Shown here one piece after another: positions 11,370-21,289 of a stretch of 64,000 nucleotides of DNA (position 1 is its first letter; each line of letters starts with the position of its first letter). Below the pieces are notes generated by a model. It worked only from the letters and a program-made list of their open reading frames with translations. It was not told where the DNA came from and searched no databases. The DNA comes from Prorocentrum cordatum (taxonomy: Eukaryota > Sar > Dinophyceae > Prorocentrales > Prorocentraceae), in assembly GCA_963575745.1 (NCBI GenBank), contig CAUYUJ010015269.1:182324-246323 (forward strand). Reading direction: 5' to 3'. A program made the translations under genes and the position numbers.

Positions 11370-12070
11370 TAATATTGGGTCCATCGGAGACGTACCAATA
11401 TCATGACAGCGTACTTCGCCTTCACTGCCAGCTTAAAAATGCGTTAGCGATACAGGTTGTCGTTGAGGTACACAATTCCATTAGCAGCTCTCTGTTCGAC
11501 GTTGGGCCCCATGTGCTTAAGAAGTTGCGAAACATATACTCATCCATTCTATATTCCTCCGCCGGAAATCGTTGTAGAAAACTTGCATTGCAATCCCCGC
11601 TTAAAGATGGCTGGCCCATGTGACCGGCATGCACAATGAACCCGTTCGAGGCCTGCAAGAAAATCCTGTCGAAAATCGTACGACTGCGCATTCGCCCAAA
11701 CATACACTGTCACCAACGTCGGTGCACCTCCGGGCACCCGCAAACGCAAAGAACCAATGCGATTACTATATTGAAGATAACCCCTGTTTGGTTGTCTCGC
11801 CCACGGTGCCACTACGAAGCCTACGCCGGCATACTCTCTGCGGCTCGCCTCGCTCCTAAAAAATAATGAGGTGGCTCTCCAATTCAACAACTTCGGATCC
11901 GCAGCAATGTGCTTCTTGGAGACACAGAACTGCGATACCCAGGTCGCGCATACACATGGTAATCTTGCGCACCTTGCGCGGGTTGCCCTGCGAGCAGCCT
12001 GCGACGAAGAAGATGCAACTCTTCCGCAAGCTATGGGCCAGCATGGGCATGTTTCCCACTTCTCCCAGTG
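11370..12070 (-). pseudogene. LINE endonuclease domain (EEP / apurinic-type), frameshifted
   Basis: Two frames must be joined. 12059-11870 gives RKVRKITMCMRDLGIAVLCL followed by QEAH, where LQE is the conserved metal-binding Glu motif of the endonuclease-exonuclease-phosphatase superfamily. 11850-11550 gives EYAGVGFVVAPWARQPN, then GSLRLRVPGGAPTLVTVYVW. In active LINEs this domain nicks target DNA to prime reverse transcription. The catalytic Asp and His motifs downstream were not found intact, in line with decay. Confidence 0.6.
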
Positions 12071-12107
12071 TAGGTGCACTTTGATTGCCGATGCACCGTC
12101 GTGTTTC

Positions 12108-13175
12108 CTAATGGTTTGCCGTGCCGTGCCTTTCCCCGTCTTCCCTTTCCCATTCCCCTTCGAAGCCCGCGTTAAAGTTTCGCTCGCCCAGTCCGTGAGG
12201 TGCCTGACTTCTGGGATGTTGGTCAGCTCGTTCCACGCAGTCCAGGCTCCGCACCATTGAACTTCGAAACGATGACCCACGTCTTGAACAGCCCCATTCA
12301 AGACAACGCTTCCGCAAACCGAACAAGAAGCTTTCGGGCACACGTTGTTCGACAGGCGCATCCGCACATGTCCAAAATGCGTTGCCCGGGTGCTTGATCT
12401 GCACCCTGCCGAATATGTTGACGAACTTGTCCAGGCAATCAACCTTACCAAACTTAGCGAAGATAATAATATTAAAATCGCACTTTGTGAAGATGCCGAT
12501 GTATGCCGGTACTTCCATACGGTCGGAATGTTCCTTCAAGAAGGTTTTGGCCACGTCCAGGGTCGCAAAATTACCCAACCCACCGACAACAGCATTGCAC
12601 TCTCGGCCCCTATTTGGTGTAAGGTCGCCGAGCTGCTTCTCGAAATCCGATAGCTTTTGTTCAATGTGTGATGTAAGGCTCGCTGCTGCTGCGGAGGTTG
12701 CGGAAGGCGACTGGGATCCAGTACCTTCAAGGGCTTCCATTCGTTCGGCGAGCTCCTTCATGCCGGCCTTGATGGGATTTAAGGGTGGTGTCCAACTCCT
12801 CTCCGGAGACGCCGTGCAGCTTAGTGGCCTCCATGTCCTTGTGGATGGGGGTCGGGTGGAAGGCAAGCTGCCTTTCGAACACGTTTTCGATGGCAGCCAT
12901 GCTGATATCTCCAGGTGACGCTGATGCACTTCACGTTGGAGTGCCACCGCTCCAGAACAGGCTGCAGCAGCAAGATCACCTTCGAATTGTTGTTGGCGTT
13001 GCACGCGGAGGTCTTCGTCGTCGTCGCCCATGCTGTTCAGCGGGCTTTCATGACGAGCAGCCTTCTGCTTGCCTTGCGATGCTGCCGGTGCCTTGGAAGA
13101 AGAGGATGATCCGAAACGATGCCTCACAGGGGTTCCTGGCGCGCGCGCAGTGCCTCCAGCGCCTGCAGAAAACAT
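12108..13175 (-). pseudogene. LINE ORF1-like / N-terminal region
   Basis: A 355-codon open frame. The N terminus is Ser/Ala-rich. A Gln/Arg-rich segment (QRQQQFEGDL) and a helical stretch follow (KELAERMEALEG, then HIEQKLSDFEKQLGDL), suggesting a coiled coil. Next is a compact region, ECNAVVGGLGNFATLDVAK...AYIGIFTKCDFNIIIFAKF, which resembles the RRM-like nucleic-acid-binding fold of LINE ORF1 proteins. This fold call is inferred from position and pattern only. The last ~70 codons look like the wrong frame, the real reading having shifted near 12330 into a frame with KGNGKGKTGKG. The start codon was not resolved. Confidence 0.5.
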
Positions 13176-13371
13176 CGGGGTGGAATCGAAGTGTTAGTGC
13201 CTCACGAGAACAATGGGAGGGCAGAAGAAATGTAATCAGTATGAGAAGGGTCCCTGGTTACAGCGGGAAGTTCTGTTCAGAATCGTGGCGCACCACTGGG
13301 AAAACGCGCACCCCCTGAGCCTGAGCCTTGAGCTACGACAGCTTGAGCCGGGAGCGAGCTTGATGGTTTCT

Positions 13372-13600
13372 AGCACGATTCAGGATCGTCAAGGCGCCAT
13401 AATCAGGTTGACTCGTGGCGTTGAAATTCCGAGAATGGTGTTTTGGCACGCTTCAGGATATTCAAGCGGTTGTCTCCCAACGGGGTACTTTCCTCAGTGA
13501 GAACAAACCCTTGTGAGGGCCTATGAAGGGGGATCTTGAAGGGAGGGTTTACTCGAACATCGTTGAGGAATCGTGGGTTATACTGGCCCTCTTCCTCCTC
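13372..13600 (+). repeat. CTC-bounded dispersed element, copy A (3' part)
   Basis: Shares a recognisable series of blocks with 19985-20207 (plus) and 15815-15990 (minus): CACGATTCAGGATCGTCAAG, TGGCGTTGAAATTCCGAGAA, GGCACGCTTCAGGAT, GGAGGGTTTA and CATCGTTGA. It runs directly into a (CCT)n array. Only the 3' portion is present here. The region 13176-13371 between the LINE and this copy shows nothing recognisable. Confidence 0.75.
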
Positions 13601-13668
13601 CTCCTCCTTCTCCTCCTCCTCCTCCTCCTCCTCCTCCTCCTCATTCTCCTCCTCCTCCTCCTTCTCGC
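13590..13668. repeat. (CCT)n microsatellite
   Basis: Near-pure CTC/CTT trinucleotide run between dispersed copy A and the 101-bp array. Confidence 0.95.
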
Positions 13669-13670
13669 GG

Positions 13671-14500
13671 CTCCCTGGGAAGCTGCGAACTGCGCAACTG
13701 TTGCCACTTTCGTGGGCTCCTGGGAGATCCAGCGGAGTAGGGTGTCACGCAGACCTCGCCGAGACCTCGCGGCGTCCTGGGAACTCCGGAATGCGCAACT
13801 GTCGCCACTTTCATGGACTCCTGGGAAGCAGGGCGGAGTATGGGTTAAGCACACCTCGCCCAGACCTCGCGCCTCCCTTGGGGGCTGGTAACTGCGCAAC
13901 TGTCGCCACTTGGTGGGCTTCTGGGAGGTCTGGCGGACTGGGGTGGCACGAACACCTTGCCGAGACCTCGCGGCTCCCTGGGGGGGCTGGCAACTGCGCA
14001 ACGTCGCCACGTTCGTGGGCCTGGGAAGTCCAGCGGAGTGCTGGGACCCGCACACCTCGCCGAGACCCTGCGGCGCCCTGGGGGGCTGACAAGTGGGCCA
14101 TTGTCGCCACTTTCGTGGGCACCTGGGAGGTCCAGCGGAGCGGGACGTCACGCACAGCTAGCCGAGACCTCGCGGCGCCCTGGGAGGCTGCGAAGTGCGC
14201 AGGTGTGGCCATTTCCGTGGACACCTGGGAGGTCCAGCGGAGTGGGGTGTCACGCACACCGCGCCGAAGCCTCGCGGCGCCCTGGGAGGCTGCGAACTAC
14301 GCAGCGGTCGCCATGTTCATGGGCTCATGGGAAGCAGGGCGGAGTGGGGTGTCACACACAGCTCGTCGAGACCTCGCGGCACTCTGGGGGGCTGGCAACT
14401 GCGCAACTGTCGCCACTTTCGTGGTCTCCTGGGAGGTCCAGCGGAATGGGGTCTCACGCGCCCCTCACCGAGACCTCGTGGCTCCTGCGCACTGCAGGTC
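13671..14500. repeat. ~101-bp tandem repeat, about eight copies
   Basis: The anchor TGCGCAACTGTCGCCACTTT recurs at about 13692, 13793, 13894, 13996, 14097, 14196, 14298 and 14400. Each unit also carries GACCTCGCGGCGCCCTGGG, CTGGGAGGTCCAGCGGAGTG and a GTGTCACGCACA block. Units are imperfect, with single-base indels, so open frames across them are artefacts. Confidence 0.9.
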
Positions 14501-15045
14501 TTTCAACATGCTCGTTCGTATTGCACGGTCCTGGGTATAATCACCACATGTTCACAAAGGGTTGGATACGTCCCCGGGTAATCTGACAATACGTTGGAGG
14601 TCTGGGGCTGGGGTCAGGTCGGGCACGTCCTCCTACAGGCGGATTCTGGAAGTCAAGACATGCCCCAAAGTAGTCCATAGATCGTCGACAAAAGTCGTCG
14701 CCTGACTATGTTTTCACTGTTTTCGAATTATCCCCCTGCAGAGGGACATGCCCGACTTAAGTGAAGGGGCCCTGGGACACACGAATAGATACACACACGT
14801 AACAGGATACCCCATAGTTTCCCATATATTTCCTGGGTTTTTGTCTTCCGCCCCCCCACTTCCCATGTTTTCCCATATTTTCCTGGGGATCGACGATGAA
14901 TTGTGTATGTGTGTTTTTCTCCCTCCTGGTTAAGGCTGGGGGCCCGAGCCCGGCCCGAGCCCGGAGCGGGAGCGGCGGCCCAGCGCGCGCCGTGCAGTGC
15001 CCGTGCCCGTGTGCCGTGCCCGCCTGCGTCCGACGCGAACCCGGG
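14501..15045. other. Non-repetitive spacer, nothing recognised
   Basis: Mixed-composition DNA with a C-rich/T-rich patch (TTTCCCATATTTTCCTGGG-like, twice near 14820-14890). No gene motif was found. Confidence 0.4.
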
Positions 15046-15315
15046 GAGGGAGAGGAGGAGGAGGAGGAGGAGGAGGAGGAGGAGGAGGAGGAGGAGGAGG
15101 AGGAGGAGGAGGAGGAGGGGAAGGACGAGGAGGCGGAGGAGGAGGAGGAGAAGGCGGAGGAGGAGGAGGCGGAGGAGGGGGGAGAAGAGAGGAGGAGGAG
15201 GAGGAGGAGGGGAAGGACGACGACGAACGCTACGATCCCAGCTGATGTGAGTTCACCGGAAAAGAGGAGGAGAATGGGAAGAGGAGGAGGAGGAGGAGGA
15301 GGAGGAGGAGCAGCC
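15046..15315. repeat. (GGA)n polypurine arrays
   Basis: Long GAG runs with GCG and GAC variants at 15046-15215, plus a second run at 15265-15310. Poly-Glu and poly-Gly frames across it are artefacts. Confidence 0.95.
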
Positions 15316-15790
15316 GGAATTCACAGCTACCTCGCCGAGGATAGTTAGACTGGCACACCAGAATGCACAGCTAGCTCTCTGGAGGTATAGCGCACTAGCT
15401 CCTTGACTGATCCCGCTCTTTCCCCAACTTCCCCTCTCTTTCCCTGCTCCTTGCCGCCGACGGGCGCGCGCGCGCGCGCCTAACGGTGTGGTCAGGTGGC
15501 TCACACCACACAGCCGCGCCCCCGTCTCCTCCGCCTTCCTGTTCCTCCCTGCTCCCTCCTGTCTCCTCCCTCCTCCCCCTCCCTCCCTTTGATTGTTTTT
15601 TGAGGCGGCGTGTCATGTAGCTAGTGCCCACGTGAACTGTAGCCCTCCACGTGGGCACTTAGAAAAGCCTCCCGATAGACACACCCCTCGCGTGGGCGCT
15701 GGACAGACCTCCTCACACGTCTAGCCCTGGTGGTCACTCGCCCCAAAGCTGGTCGAGCGCCAGGGCTGCGGAGGAGGAGGGGGGGGGGGG
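15316..15790. other. Spacer with (CG)n and C-rich tracts
   Basis: Contains a short alternating GC run (about 15463-15480), a CCTCC-rich tract (15510-15590) and a G-run at about 15776-15797. No gene was recognised. Confidence 0.4.
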
Positions 15791-16470
15791 CGGGGGGAAA
15801 AAGGAGGAGTAGGAGGACAAGTGCAAACCCAAGAGTCATCAACGATGTTGGAATAAACCCTCCCTCCAAGCTCCGGATAAAGATCCTGAAGCGTGCCCAA
15901 AACGTCACTCTCGGATTTCCAACGCGACGAATCATCAACCTGACTGTTGCGTCTTGACGCTCCTGAATCGTGCCAGGTCCTGGGACTTCAACACCGCGAA
16001 TCAACGGAATTGTTGCGCCCTAGCACTCCTGAATCGCTCCAAACCACAATTTCTGTTACGTTAACAATGGGAACCCGTGAAACCCTCGCAAATATCTAAA
16101 ACGAATTTGCGCGGCGCTAAGGCGAGGACACACTTTGAAAATGAACCGCCCTCAACCCGCGGAATTATTGCAAACGTTTAACACGACGGTGCGCGGTTCT
16201 ACAGCGAGAGCCACATTTTGAAAACGGCCCGCCGTCAATCCGCCAAGGTGTTGCAAAATGTTCTAACACGAATGTACGCGGCGATCAAGCGAGAGCCGCA
16301 TTTTGGAAGCAACCCGCCCTCCATACGTGAAACTCTTGCCAAATTCTGAGCTCCAGGACACACAGAAACAAAAAAAAAAAAAAAAAAAAAATCTCAGACA
16401 AAACGCCTAGCCCGCCCTTCCGACTGGCCTCGGGGTGCGACACTGAAGAGTTACTTATTAGCAAAGGAGG
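15790..16470 (-). repeat. CTC-bounded dispersed element, copy B (inverted)
   Basis: Read on the minus strand from 16470, this copy starts beside a GAG/CTC array with CGGGGTGCGACA (16432-16443 region). It then has about three tandem ~85-bp subunits (CGCATTTTGGAAG / CACATTTTGAAAA / CACACTTTGAAAA with GTACGCGGCG-type blocks) and ends with GGAGGGAGGGTTTATTCCAAC and CATCGTTGATGACTCTTGGG before another CCT-type tract. Copy C (19553-20207, plus) has the same order, so the two are inverted repeats about 3 kb apart. An A22 run lies at about 16368-16390. Confidence 0.75.
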
Positions 16471-16680
16471 AGGAGGAGGAGGAGGAGGAGGAGGAGGAAT
16501 AGGAGAAGGAGCAGGAGGAGGAGGAGGAGGAGGAGGGGTTCGACTAGGGGGAGGGGGAAGGGGGGAAGGGGTGGAGGAGGGGGAGGAGATGGAGGAGAAG
16601 GAGGAGGAGGAGAAGGAGGAGGAGGAGGAGGAGGAGAAAGAAGAGAAAGAGGAGGAGGAGGAGAAAGAGGAGGGCGAGGG
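16464..16680. repeat. (GGA)n polypurine array
   Basis: GAG-rich run with GGGGAAGG and AAAGAAGAG variants. It forms the inner boundary of dispersed copy B. Confidence 0.95.
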
Positions 16681-17035
16681 CTGAGCCGCGCCGACCACCT
16701 CCCGGCGCTGCAGCGGCGAAGGCGGGGCGGCGCCCGCCAGCTGGAGGCGGCGGCGCCGAGCGGCAGCAGCGGGCGCCCGGCGAGCGGACGGGCGCGGGCG
16801 CGGCGGCGCGTGGGCGCGTGCTCGCCCTCGCCGACTGCCCCCGGGGGTCCCCTCGGACTCGGGGACCCCCGGGAACAGCAGAGGGTCTGCGTCGTCGAAC
16901 GATGGCGTGAGGGCCAACCCCGTCCGCAATTCGACAGAGAGGCTGAAAAAGCAAAGCAGGCGATGAAGCGATCAACGGAAGAGCAAGTGGCATGCCTGCG
17001 CCTCGTCACCGCTCAGCAAGCAGAGGGAGGGAGAA

Positions 17036-17300
17036 GAGGGAGGAGGAGGAGGAGGAGGAGGAGGAGGAGGAGGAGGAGGAGGAGGAGGAGGAGGAGGAGG
17101 AGGAGAGAGGAGGAGAAGGAGGAGGAGGAGGAGGAGGAGGAGGAGCAGGATAAACGAGGAGGAGGAGAAGGAGGAGGAGGAGCACCTGAAGAAGGGGAAG
17201 GAGGAGGAGGATGGGGAGCAGGATAAGGACGAGGAGGAGGAGGAGGACGAGGAGGAGGAGGACGACGAGGAGGAGGAGAAGGAGGAGGGACAGCAGGATG
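17036..17300. repeat. (GGA)n polypurine array
   Basis: Pure GGA for about 70 bp, then GAG/GAC/AAG variants. The GC-rich stretches before it (16681-17035) and after it (17301-17460) have open frames in several phases but no recognisable motif. Confidence 0.95.
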
Positions 17301-17460
17301 AAGCGGCTGTCCAGCGCGCGCAGCCACGCGTCCAGCAGCAGCGCCCCGGGCACGCCGAGGCGCCCCAGCCCGGCGGCGGCGCGCGCCGCCCACGCCTCGG
17401 CGCTCGGGGGGGCCCGCCTCCCGGCCCCTGGCTCAGCCGCGAGGGTTTCGTCCATGGGAG

Positions 17461-17508
17461 CCCCCTCCTCCTCCTCCTCCTCCTCCTCCTCCTCCTCCTC
17501 CTCTTCTT
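17461..17508. repeat. (CTC)n microsatellite
   Basis: About 14 CTC repeats ending in CTTCTTCATCTT, directly before the AT-rich island. Confidence 0.95.
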
Positions 17509-17509
17509 C

Positions 17510-18290
17510 ATCTTCGTATTAGTATTATAAGTCGCCTTATTATTCTTAGAATTTGCATCAGTAGTATGATTGTTCGTAAAATTGTTGTTAGCGTTGGTAT
17601 TATTATTGTTAGGATTAATCTGATTATTTTAGTTCGTAGTAGTATACGTCTTAGTCGTATTACTATTATCGTTAGCATTATCAGTATTACTCTTATGCTT
17701 ATTCTCAATATAATGAGTACCCTCCTTCCTGCGACTAGTCTTATTATAATCATTCCTTGTACTATTATTCATAGTTGTATGTTTCGTCTTGTTATTCTTA
17801 GTGCCAGTATTGTCAGTCGTCATCTTATTACTCTAGTATTCGTAATATGCCTATTCTTACTATTCGCAGCATTCTTCTTATAGTTAGCATTAGTCGTGGC
17901 ATTAATATTATTATTCGTGCTAGTGTGTGTTAGCAGTGTTATTCTACTTCGTATTAGTATTAGTATTAATATTACGAGTTGTCTGTGCATCATTCTTAGT
18001 ATTATTCGTAATATCATGGTTCTTATCAGTAGTCAACTTATTCTGATTATTATGACCCTGAATTTCGTTAGTATTAAGATTACAATTAAGTCTTATGTTT
18101 GATAATATTGTTCTCAGTATGATTATTATCATTCGTGTTCGCACTAGTCTTCTTACGATTAGTACTGTTATTATTATTAGTCGTATTCTTGCTATTATTG
18201 CTATGATATGATTCCGAATAGACTTCTTAACATGAGTGTTATTCTTAGTGTTATTGCTATTATTACTAATAATATGATTGTTCATAGTGT
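17510..18290. repeat. AT-rich island with NNT codon-like periodicity
   Basis: About 780 bp made largely of triplets ending in T (ATT, AGT, GTT, CTT, CGT, TAT) in one plus phase for long stretches, with occasional phase slips. The composition is sharply different from the GC-rich surroundings. It gives a hydrophobic Ile/Val/Leu/Ser plus frame and an Asn/Thr-rich minus frame. I read it as a decayed trinucleotide array or a purpose-unknown AT-rich satellite rather than a gene. Confidence 0.7.
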
Positions 18291-18295
18291 TATCC

Positions 18296-19010
18296 GCCGA
18301 CCCCTTGTGGGTCTCTAGGCGTGTGAAACCATCCCCCCCCACACAATCCCCCCCCAAGGGACCCCAAACCAGCAATTTGACCCCCCCCTGGCCCGGCGCG
18401 ACCCTGGACCGAACGCGCCATGGGGGAGCGGAGGGCTCCAAAACGGGCCAAGAAGGTACCGAAACGCTCCCCAGACGGTCTCAGAGGGCCACGAGTCGCC
18501 GAAATATCGCTCCTTGACGCCCGCGATGGCCTCCAGACGGCCTCCGAAGCTGCCAAGACGCCCCAAAAGGCCCCCAAGATGCGTCCCAAGAAGGCCCCAA
18601 GAAACAAAAATCGTCACACTCCTTTTTTGTGCATGTTTCGCACACTCGCCTTTTCGGCTTTCACAACGTCCAAGACGGGCAAAGAAACCTTCAATATCGC
18701 CCCCAGACGGCCGAAGGGGCCCCTAAGAGGGGTCAAAGAGGATCCAAAATCAGCCCACGAAGCTCCCAAGACAGCCCAAGAGGGCCCCCAGACGGCCCCA
18801 AAAGGGAGTCCAGAGGGCATCTTTTCGAGCCTTTGGCCCCAAGACGCCCCCAGCCTGCCCAGAGAACTCCTCAAGAGGCCCTCAGGGACCCCCAAGAGAA
18901 CCTCAAAGGCCAACAAGAAGCCCCCAGGAAGCCCCCAAGAGGCCCCAAAATTTGGCCCAAGATGCCTCGAGGCGGCCGGATATGGCCTGCAGACAAGCCA
19001 AGATGCCACC
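18296..19010. repeat. Degenerate C-rich repeat family (CCCCAAGAGGCC type)
   Basis: Recurrent short phrases such as GGCCCCCAAGA, CCTCAGAGGGCC and GCCCCAAGACG at roughly 15-30 bp spacing. The reverse-complement phrases dominate 52.0-55.2 kb, so this is one dispersed low-copy-divergent family in opposite orientation. No gene was recognised. 19011-19159 is unremarkable. Confidence 0.6.
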
Positions 19011-19159
19011 TAAGGCCACAAAAGAGCACCAAGAGGTACGATAACAGCAACGAAACAACAGGACCGATGTCGAGCGCCGTGTCATGATTCGGACAAGCCT
19101 CGTGGAATGCAGTCCTGGAGGCGCAATAGTTGATATAGGGGCCGGCGGATGTGGCGTAA

Positions 19160-19445
19160 GCCTATAGAACTACTGCTGCTCGTACTCTTACTACAATAAC
19201 ATTACTAGTATGTTATTAGGAGTATATGTAGTGTTATTGTTATTATTCTTATTCGTAAGATGCTTCTTATTCTAGATAGTATTGCATTGTGATTTGTAGT
19301 ATTGATAGTGCTCTTCTAGTAATACTATTTGTCGTACTTCCATCTTCTTATTGTTGATAGTATTAGTATTCTTAGTATTATGATTGGGATTGTTTTCTTG
19401 TGAGTAGTAGTATGCTTATTTAGTTTATTACTATTGCTATTATTC
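19160..19445. repeat. Second NNT-periodic AT-rich island
   Basis: Same triplet style (ACT, ATT, AGT, GTT, CTT) as 17.5-18.3 kb. It lies next to a CTC array, mirroring the first island. Confidence 0.65.
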
Positions 19446-19552
19446 CTCATCCTCCTCCTCCTCATCCTACTCCTCCTCCTCCTCCTCCTCCCTCCGCCTC
19501 CGCCTCCGCCTCCGCCTCCTCCTCCGCCTCCTCCTCCACCGCCTCCTCCATT
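19446..19552. repeat. (CTC/CGC)n microsatellite
   Basis: CCTCCTCCTCAT and (CCTCCGC)n variants immediately before dispersed copy C. Confidence 0.9.
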
Positions 19553-20207
19553 CTTCTTCCTTATCAATAACTTCCCCCTGTCGCACCCCGAAACAAGATT
19601 TTAGGGCAGGCTGGGCGATGCGCCTGAGACTTCCTCACCGCTTATGACTCTGAAGCTTCAAAATTGACATCAGTTTCACAGATGGAGGGCGGGTCGCTTT
19701 CAAAATGTGGTTCTCGCCTTAGCGCCGCGGCGGTTCGTTCTTAAAAGATGCGCAAGAGTTGTTTCACAGATTGAGGGCGAATGGTTTCCAAAATGTGGCT
19801 GTCGCCTGAGCGCCGCACACATTCGTATAACAAATACAAGAGCTTCACGGATTGACAGCGGGCCGCGCACATTCGTTCATAAAAGTTGCAAGAGTTTCAT
19901 GGATTCCCATGATCAACGTACCAGAAACCGTGTTTTTGAAGGACTCAGGATTATGCCGATGCTAAAATTACGTTGATTCGCAGTGTTGAAGTCCCAGGAG
20001 TGGCATTCAAGACGCAACAGCCAGGTTGATCCCTGGCGTTGGAATCCCGAGAACAATGTTGCGGCATGCTTCAGTGTCTCCAAACGGTTGTCTTCCTACG
20101 AGGCAGTTCCCTCAATGGAAATGAACCGTTGTAGAGGCCAAAGAATAGGGAGTTTGGAGGGAGGGTTTATCCCAACATCGTTGATGACTCTTGGGTTTGC
20201 ACTGGTC
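19553..20207 (+). repeat. CTC-bounded dispersed element, copy C
   Basis: Begins with ATCAATAACTT and TGTCGCACCCCG, the reverse complement of the end of copy B. It continues through about three ~85-bp subunits containing CAAAATGTGG, GCGCCGC and TTCGTTCTTAAAA-like blocks. It ends with GGAGGGAGGGTTTATCCCAA and CATCGTTGATGACTCTTGGG before a CTC array. No open frame of interest and no terminal repeats were recognised. Confidence 0.75.
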
Positions 20208-20345
20208 CTCCTTCTCCTCCTCCTCCTCCTCCTCCTCCCCCTCCCCCTCCTCTCCCTCCGCCCCCGCTCCTGGCCCCGGCCCCGGCCCCGGCCCTGGCTC
20301 CAGCCTCGGCCACGGCCCTGGCCTCAGCCCAAGCCACAAGCCCCA
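20207..20345. repeat. (CTC)n and (GGCCCC)n arrays
   Basis: CTC run 20207-20262 followed by GGCCCCGGCCCCGGCCCC and decayed GGCCCTGGCC copies. The next block, 20346-20898, is GC-rich. It holds a tandem GCACCCCTTGCGGG pair near 20720-20755 and no recognised gene. Confidence 0.85.
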
Positions 20346-20898
20346 ACAGAGCCCAAGAGACTCCCAAGAGAGCCCCAGGAAGGGCTCCAGAGCGTCAGCG
20401 TCGTCGCCGCTGCCGCCGTCGCCGTCCCCTTCAGGGTCGGCGGCACCGACTGGAAGGCCGCCCCAGCCACTAGATCAGCCACCTGCTGGTTACCAGACAT
20501 CCGCCTGTGTGATGCGTTTCAATTCGCGGCCCCAGAGGTCCCGCAGGGGTGGTTTTTCATCCCTGGTCCATGTTTGATGGTCCCCGCGGGCCCGATAGCG
20601 GGCTCCGGAAGCCGAAATCCTAGAAGAAACACCGGATTGAAAAAAACAGATCCGCGGACCTCTGGGGCGGGGGCCCTGCAGGGCAGCCTGGGCGGGCATC
20701 CCCGGCGGGCATCCCCCGCGGGCACCCCTTGCGGGGCACCCCTTGCGGGGCCCCGCGGCACAACTCGGCGGCACGCCGCCCAAGGCACGGCAGAGGGCGT
20801 GGCACGACGCGCACGCGCCCTGGGCGGACGCGGCAAAGGCGGGCCGCCCGCCCGAGCAGCAGCGGAGCATCGTTCAACCGATCCCCTCAAGAGAAAAG

Positions 20899-20996
20899 AG
20901 GAGGGGGAGGAGGAGGAGGAGGAGGAGGAGGAGGAGGAGGAGGAGGAGGAGGAGGAGGAGGAGGGGGAGGGGGAGGAGGGGGAGGCGGAGCCATGA
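20899..20996. repeat. (GGA)n polypurine array
   Basis: Nearly pure GGA/GGG run. The following 20997-21285 has no recognised gene. Confidence 0.95.
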
Positions 20997-21289
20997 AGAA
21001 ATCACAGCGTGAGGCTTTCGCTCGTTTGCGGTGGGACCGCCGCCGCCGCTTTCAGCTGCTGGTAGTCGTGGTGGTCCTCGTTGCGGTGGTCGTCGTCCTG
21101 GATCGAGGCTCGAGGTTCGACGCTTGTGTGGGCGTGTCGGGCCCTCGTCTGCGCTGGCGGTGGTCGTTATGGTGGTCGTCGCCATGGTGTTTTCTTCGGC
21201 CGCTGGCCTCAGGGGGTCGATTTTCTGAACAAAACCATGACATCGGGGGTCTGTGTTCAACCGATTCCGATCCCGGCCCAAAGCCGCTC

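Larger units (their letters stand above)
8615..13175 (-). mobile_element. Decayed LINE (non-LTR retrotransposon) with apurinic-type endonuclease
   Basis: Minus-strand order is: an ORF1-like or N-terminal region (13175-12330), a Gly/Lys linker, an exonuclease-endonuclease-phosphatase domain (about 12060-11370), a linker, a reverse transcriptase (10494-9810), a thumb region and a CCHC-like C terminus ending at TAA 8615-8617. The architecture is that of L1/I-type LINEs. Frame changes occur near 12330, 12060, 11870, 10240 and 9700-9450, and there is a TAG at 8789, so this copy is inactive. No target-site duplication or poly(A) tail was identified. The C11A14 tract at 10234-10258 interrupts the reverse transcriptase. 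Confidence 0.8.

Noticed and set aside
13536-14586. 334-residue plus-strand frame with repeated Trp-Glu motifs
   Set aside because: Translation of the 101-bp tandem array.
14896-17511. Poly-Glu, poly-Gly, poly-Arg and poly-Ser proteins
   Set aside because: They arise from GAG/CTC trinucleotide runs.
17566-18102. Multi-pass membrane protein in the AT-rich island
   Set aside because: Hydrophobicity follows from NNT triplets; the frame has phase slips and there is no homology signal.
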